Shown here: positions 61,342 through 64,000 of the stretch, one piece after another
How positions within the stretch are numbered: position 1 is the stretch's first letter
Layout of the letters: every line of letters begins with the position of its first letter
Source: Cylindrospermum sp. NIES-4074
GTDB taxonomy: Bacteria > Cyanobacteriota > Cyanobacteriia > Cyanobacteriales > Nostocaceae
Direction of reading: 5' to 3'
NCBI GenBank assembly: GCA_003994795.1
Contig: AP018269.1
Coordinates: 62,001-126,000 of the forward strand
Length of the DNA stretch: 64,000 nt
Program-made: the position numbers and the translations under genes
Notes under the pieces: generated by a model
Databases searched by the model: none
Told to the model about the DNA's origin: nothing
What the model saw: the letters and a program-made list of their open reading frames with translations, nothing else

Positions 61342-62568
61342 ATGACTATACCTGCAAATCCTGCCCATGACATTTTAGATGTACAAACCACAGATTGTTG
61401 CATTGTGGGTGGTGGCCCGGCTGGGGCTGTGCTAGCTTTGCTGTTAGCGCGTCAGGGCATATCAGTGATGCTGCTAGAGGCACACAAAGACTTCGATCGC
61501 GATTTTCGGGGTGACACCATTCACCCATCGGTGATGCAGATTATGGAGGAACTGGGTTTAAGCGATCGCTTGCTGCAATTACCCCATACCAAAATCCACC
61601 GTCTGCGCGTACAAACTCCTCAAGATACCGTCACCTTAGCAGATTTTAGTCATCTGAAAACCCGCTATCCCTACATTATGATGCTTCCTCAGGTAAAGTT
61701 TTTGGAGTTCATCACCCAAGAAGCAGAAAAATATCCCCAATTTCATCTGGTGATGAGTGCAAATGTACAAGAACTAATTGAGGAAAATGGGGTAATTCAA
61801 GGTATTCGATATCGTGGACAAGGGGGATGGCATGAAGTTAGGGCGATACTCACAGTTGGTGCAGATGGCAGACACTCGAAAATACGGCAGTTAGCTGGCG
61901 TTGAGTCCGTTGAAACCTCGCCCCCAATGGATATCTTGTGGTTCCGCTTACCACGCCAGCCAGAAGACCCAGAGGGGGGAATGGGACGCTTTTCACCAGG
62001 CCATATTGTGGTGATGCTTGACCGTGGCGAACAATGGCAAATGGCCTATGTTATCCCCAAGGGTGGCTATCAAAAACTGCGATCGGCTGGTTTGGCAGCT
62101 TTCAAACAGTCTATTGTGGAAGTAGTGCCAGAATTAAGCGATCGCATTCAACATTTACATGATTGGTCACAGATAGCTTTTCTCTCTGTGGAATCTAGCC
62201 TCGTTAAGAATTGGTATCGTCCAGGGTTGCTACTTATTGGTGATGCTGCTCATGTAATGTCCCCAGTTGGTGGCGTGGGCATTAACTACGCAATTCAAGA
62301 TGCTGTGGTAGCTGCCAATGTATTGAGTAAACCGCTGAAAACCCGCTATGTGGAACTTAGCGACCTGGCAAAAGTGCAACAGCGGCGGGAGTTACCCACA
62401 CGCATCATCCAAGGATTTCAAACTTTAATCCAGAAGCGGATATTTGCCCCAATTCTCACCGCAAATCAGACCTTTCAACCGCCTTTCTTCCTGCGACTGC
62501 CTATTTTGCGCGATCTCCCAGCACGGCTAATTGGCTTGGGTGTGTTTCCAGTTCATGTCCAAAGTTAA
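61342..62568 (+). CDS. FAD-dependent monooxygenase, UbiH/PHBH type
   Basis: The 408-residue flavoprotein has the dinucleotide-binding CCIVGGGPAGAVLALLLARQ, the middle motif VGADGRHSKIRQLAG, and the C-terminal FAD motif LLIGDAAHVMSPVGGVGINY. These define the PHBH-fold aromatic hydroxylases and geranylgeranyl-reductase-like group. The substrate is unknown; no pathway genes adjoin. AGGAGG seven bases before ATG 61342 is an excellent ribosome site. It is divergent from the ABC ATPase gene, with ~240 bp between them. Confidence 0.9.
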   Translation: MTIPANPAHDILDVQTTDCCIVGGGPAGAVLALLLARQGISVMLLEAHKDFDRDFRGDTIHPSVMQIMEELGLSDRLLQLPHTKIHRLRVQTPQDTVTLADFSHLKTRYPYIMMLPQVKFLEFITQEAEKYPQFHLVMSANVQELIEENGVIQGIRYRGQGGWHEVRAILTVGADGRHSKIRQLAGVESVETSPPMDILWFRLPRQPEDPEGGMGRFSPGHIVVMLDRGEQWQMAYVIPKGGYQKLRSAGLAAFKQSIVEVVPELSDRIQHLHDWSQIAFLSVESSLVKNWYRPGLLLIGDAAHVMSPVGGVGINYAIQDAVVAANVLSKPLKTRYVELSDLAKVQQRRELPTRIIQGFQTLIQKRIFAPILTANQTFQPPFFLRLPILRDLPARLIGLGVFPVHVQS

Positions 62569-62760
62569 ACTAGTGTGGAGTGATTTTTCTGTCCCACAAT
62601 GGTACAATTATACTAATATATGCAGAATTCAATGCTCATTTCAGTCAGGCAAAGCTGATGAGTAGCATCCGATGGATGTTATTCTAGGCGATCGCTTGAC
62701 TTTTGTGCTAGTGATGTCTCAAAACTAGGAGTGTGACGAGAATAATTTTGTGATTCCACC

Positions 62761-62787
62761 GCCAAGGACGCCAAGGACGCCAAGGAA
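62761..62787. repeat. Nonamer repeat GCCAAGGAC x3
   Basis: Three tandem nine-base units, the last ending in A, in the 62569-62934 spacer before ssb. Nothing else is recognised there. Confidence 0.8.
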
Positions 62788-62934
62788 AGACGTAATTTAT
62801 TGGGGAAATGTAAAAAATTGATATCTAGTTAGGCAATATATAAGATTCCTATTTGATTTTTGAAAAAACACCGCACATCTAAAGTTTCATCTCAACCCCT
62901 TTTGCCTCTTGCCTCACCTATTCAGGAGAATTAA

Positions 62935-63495
62935 ATGAACAGCTGTGTTTTGACGGCCCAAATTGTTCAAGAACCGCAACTACGCTATACAGCCGATAAC
63001 CTCGAAGTCACCGAAATGCTGGTGCAGTTTCCCAATTCCCTACGACCAGAAGATCCACCAGCAACTTTGAAGGTTGTTGGTTGGGGGAATATGGCGAAGG
63101 AAATTCAGCAAAACTACCACGAAGGCGATCGCGTTATTATGGTAGGGCGTTTAGCGATGAATACTATTGAGCGTCCAGAAGGTTTCAAAGAAAAACGTGC
63201 TGAATTAACGGTGCAACAAATTGAAGTTGTGGGTGCAAGTTTCGGTGCTACTTCAGCCCCAACTGCTACCAGAACCCCCTCGGTGACAGCAACCCCCGTT
63301 GCACAACCAGCACCCCCTCCACAAGAAACCTATTATGAATCTCCACGTCCTGCACCTACCCCAGTCACAAGTAATACGGGCTACGTTCCCCAGGTGACAA
63401 ACCCTGAACCCATACGCCAACCCGCTAATTATGAGCGTAACTCTTATCCACCAGTAACGGAAGAAGAACCAGATCCAGACGATATTCCGTTCTAG
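62935..63495 (+). CDS. ssb: Single-stranded DNA-binding protein
   Basis: The 186-residue protein has an OB fold at ~1-102 (MNSCVLTAQIVQEPQLRYTA; LKVVGWGNMAKEIQQNYHEG; VIMVGRLAM), a long Pro/Thr/Ala-rich disordered linker and the acidic tail DPDDIPF that recruits replication and repair partners. The OB domain is the diverged cyanobacterial type, less similar to E. coli SSB. CAGGAGA six bases before ATG 62935 fits a ribosome site. Confidence 0.92.
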   Translation: MNSCVLTAQIVQEPQLRYTADNLEVTEMLVQFPNSLRPEDPPATLKVVGWGNMAKEIQQNYHEGDRVIMVGRLAMNTIERPEGFKEKRAELTVQQIEVVGASFGATSAPTATRTPSVTATPVAQPAPPPQETYYESPRPAPTPVTSNTGYVPQVTNPEPIRQPANYERNSYPPVTEEEPDPDDIPF

Positions 63496-63664
63496 AGTCA
63501 TCTACTTTCATAAATTATCCCGTAGGTGTTGCGTCTCGCCCATTGGTGTCAACTTAAGCTACAGATGGCTTATTTGTTGGCTTCCACACCCGCCCAGAAA
63601 TGAATTTCCGGGCTAATAGAAGAAAGTCTACTGAAGTAGACTAAAGATTTTTTATCTCGTTTAT

Positions 63665-63768
63665 CTCGTTCCCAGTCTCCGACTGGGAATGCAATCATTG
63701 CGGCTCTGCCGCTTATACAGAAGGCGGAGCCTTAAAGTAGGCATTCCCAGCCAGAGTCTGGGAACGAG
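63665..63768. repeat. Inverted pair of CTCGTTCCCAG repeats
   Basis: 28-bp palindromes at 63665-63692 and 63741-63768 face each other and could make a long hairpin. The same unit occurs at 48447-48474. Flanking it are GGTGTCAACTTAAGC copies at 63544 and, inverted, 63796. No gene lies in 63496-63834. Confidence 0.82.
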
Positions 63769-63834
63769 ATTACGAGATTTTAAAAGGGTTTTCGCTTAAG
63801 TTGACACCAATGCGTCTCGTCTGCCCCCTATCTG

Positions 63835-64000
63835 CTACTGGTTTCTGGGCTTTACTAAAACCTTTGTCGCCGTGGCCATCGACGTGCCACAATAAGTACA
63901 CCATAAATCCCGCTTATAGGGTGCAATTTGATGGCAGTTGAGACACATTGAGCCATAAATCCCGTCTGCGTCTGTTTCTGGGGGGCGTGTTGGCGGTGTC
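63835..64000 (-). CDS. C-terminal end of a zinc-ribbon protein, start beyond window
   Basis: On the minus strand the frame entering from the right reads MCLNCHQIAPYKRDLWCTYC then GTSMATATKVLVKPRNQ and stops at 63835. Two CxxC pairs 14 residues apart form a zinc ribbon. The upstream TPPTRPPETDADGIYG looks like a Pro-rich linker. Only ~54 residues are in the window, so the full identity cannot be told. Confidence 0.65.
   Translation of the reverse strand, partial: TPPTRPPETDADGIYGSMCLNCHQIAPYKRDLWCTYCGTSMATATKVLVKPRNQ

Noticed and set aside
1-64000. tRNA, rRNA or riboswitch genes
   Set aside because: No cloverleaf-like segments with conserved TTCGA/T-loop context and no rRNA-like blocks were seen by eye; a covariance-model scan was not possible.

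Overview
The window looks like chromosome of a filamentous, heterocyst-type cyanobacterium (Nostocales; Nostoc, Anabaena or Cylindrospermum-like). Reasons: the HIP1 octamer GCGATCGC recurs in genes and spacers; heptanucleotide tandem repeats and palindromic repeats sit in many spacers; there is a Psb34-like photosystem II small protein, a cyanobacterial-type Hfq next to dapF, a ComFB protein, a DUF4157 giant protein of the type linked to contractile injection systems, and an EF-hand NADPH oxidase resembling NOX5 of Cylindrospermum. The species call is inference. No rRNA, tRNA or CRISPR array was seen.

Layout. 0-10.4 kb: a TPR protein running off the left edge, then gatD and murT (the two subunits that amidate lipid II) on the minus strand. 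About 6.6 kb separates them, holding a DinB-like protein, an unknown protein and a cation/proton antiporter with universal-stress domains. The antiporter is split near its 3' end by a complete insertion sequence (6996-8669, duplicated AATT). 10.6-17.5 kb: a lumenal thioredoxin-like protein, hicAB, MITE-like elements, a small psb34-like gene, a Kef-type antiporter, hfq and dapF. 17.6-23.1 kb: a TIR-STAND-WD40 protein and a caspase-TIR protein in the same orientation, shaped like Apaf-1 plus caspase with TIR in place of CARD. 23.9-31.7 kb: a plus-strand signalling group: EF-hand NADPH oxidase, a dCache-HAMP-degenerate cyclase-globin protein, an MscS channel with a cyclic-nucleotide domain, and a coupled substrate-binding lipoprotein. 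32.2-38.7 kb: two PAS histidine kinases flanking comFB. 39.0-47.9 kb: a 1925-residue DUF4157 toxin-like protein with a candidate deaminase-like C-terminus, a SUKH-type immunity gene directly behind it, then debris (truncated nucleoside hydrolase, remnant of a second toxin copy) and a YbjN-domain gene. 48-54.4 kb: a cyclic-nucleotide-binding protein, a HAD phosphatase carrying a 24-bp repeat array in frame, rtcB with an HNH and zinc-finger intein, ATP-grasp, acetyltransferase and DUF72 genes. 54.5-58.5 kb: a secreted protein, modBC fusion and modA, with a divergent ribbon-helix-helix plus Mop-domain regulator whose promoter holds helically phased TTGGTA half-sites. 59.3-64 kb: a double-glycine leader peptide gene, a MalK/UgpC-type ABC ATPase, an FAD monooxygenase, ssb, and the end of a zinc-ribbon protein.

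The strongest candidates for new biology are the TIR-STAND/caspase-TIR pair, the Mo-linked RHH-Mop regulator with its phased sites, the toxin/immunity locus with recombination scars, the globin-coupled pseudo-cyclase beside an NADPH oxidase and a cNMP-domain channel, and the RtcB intein. Much of the remaining spacer DNA is repeats, some of which have entered coding sequence in frame.
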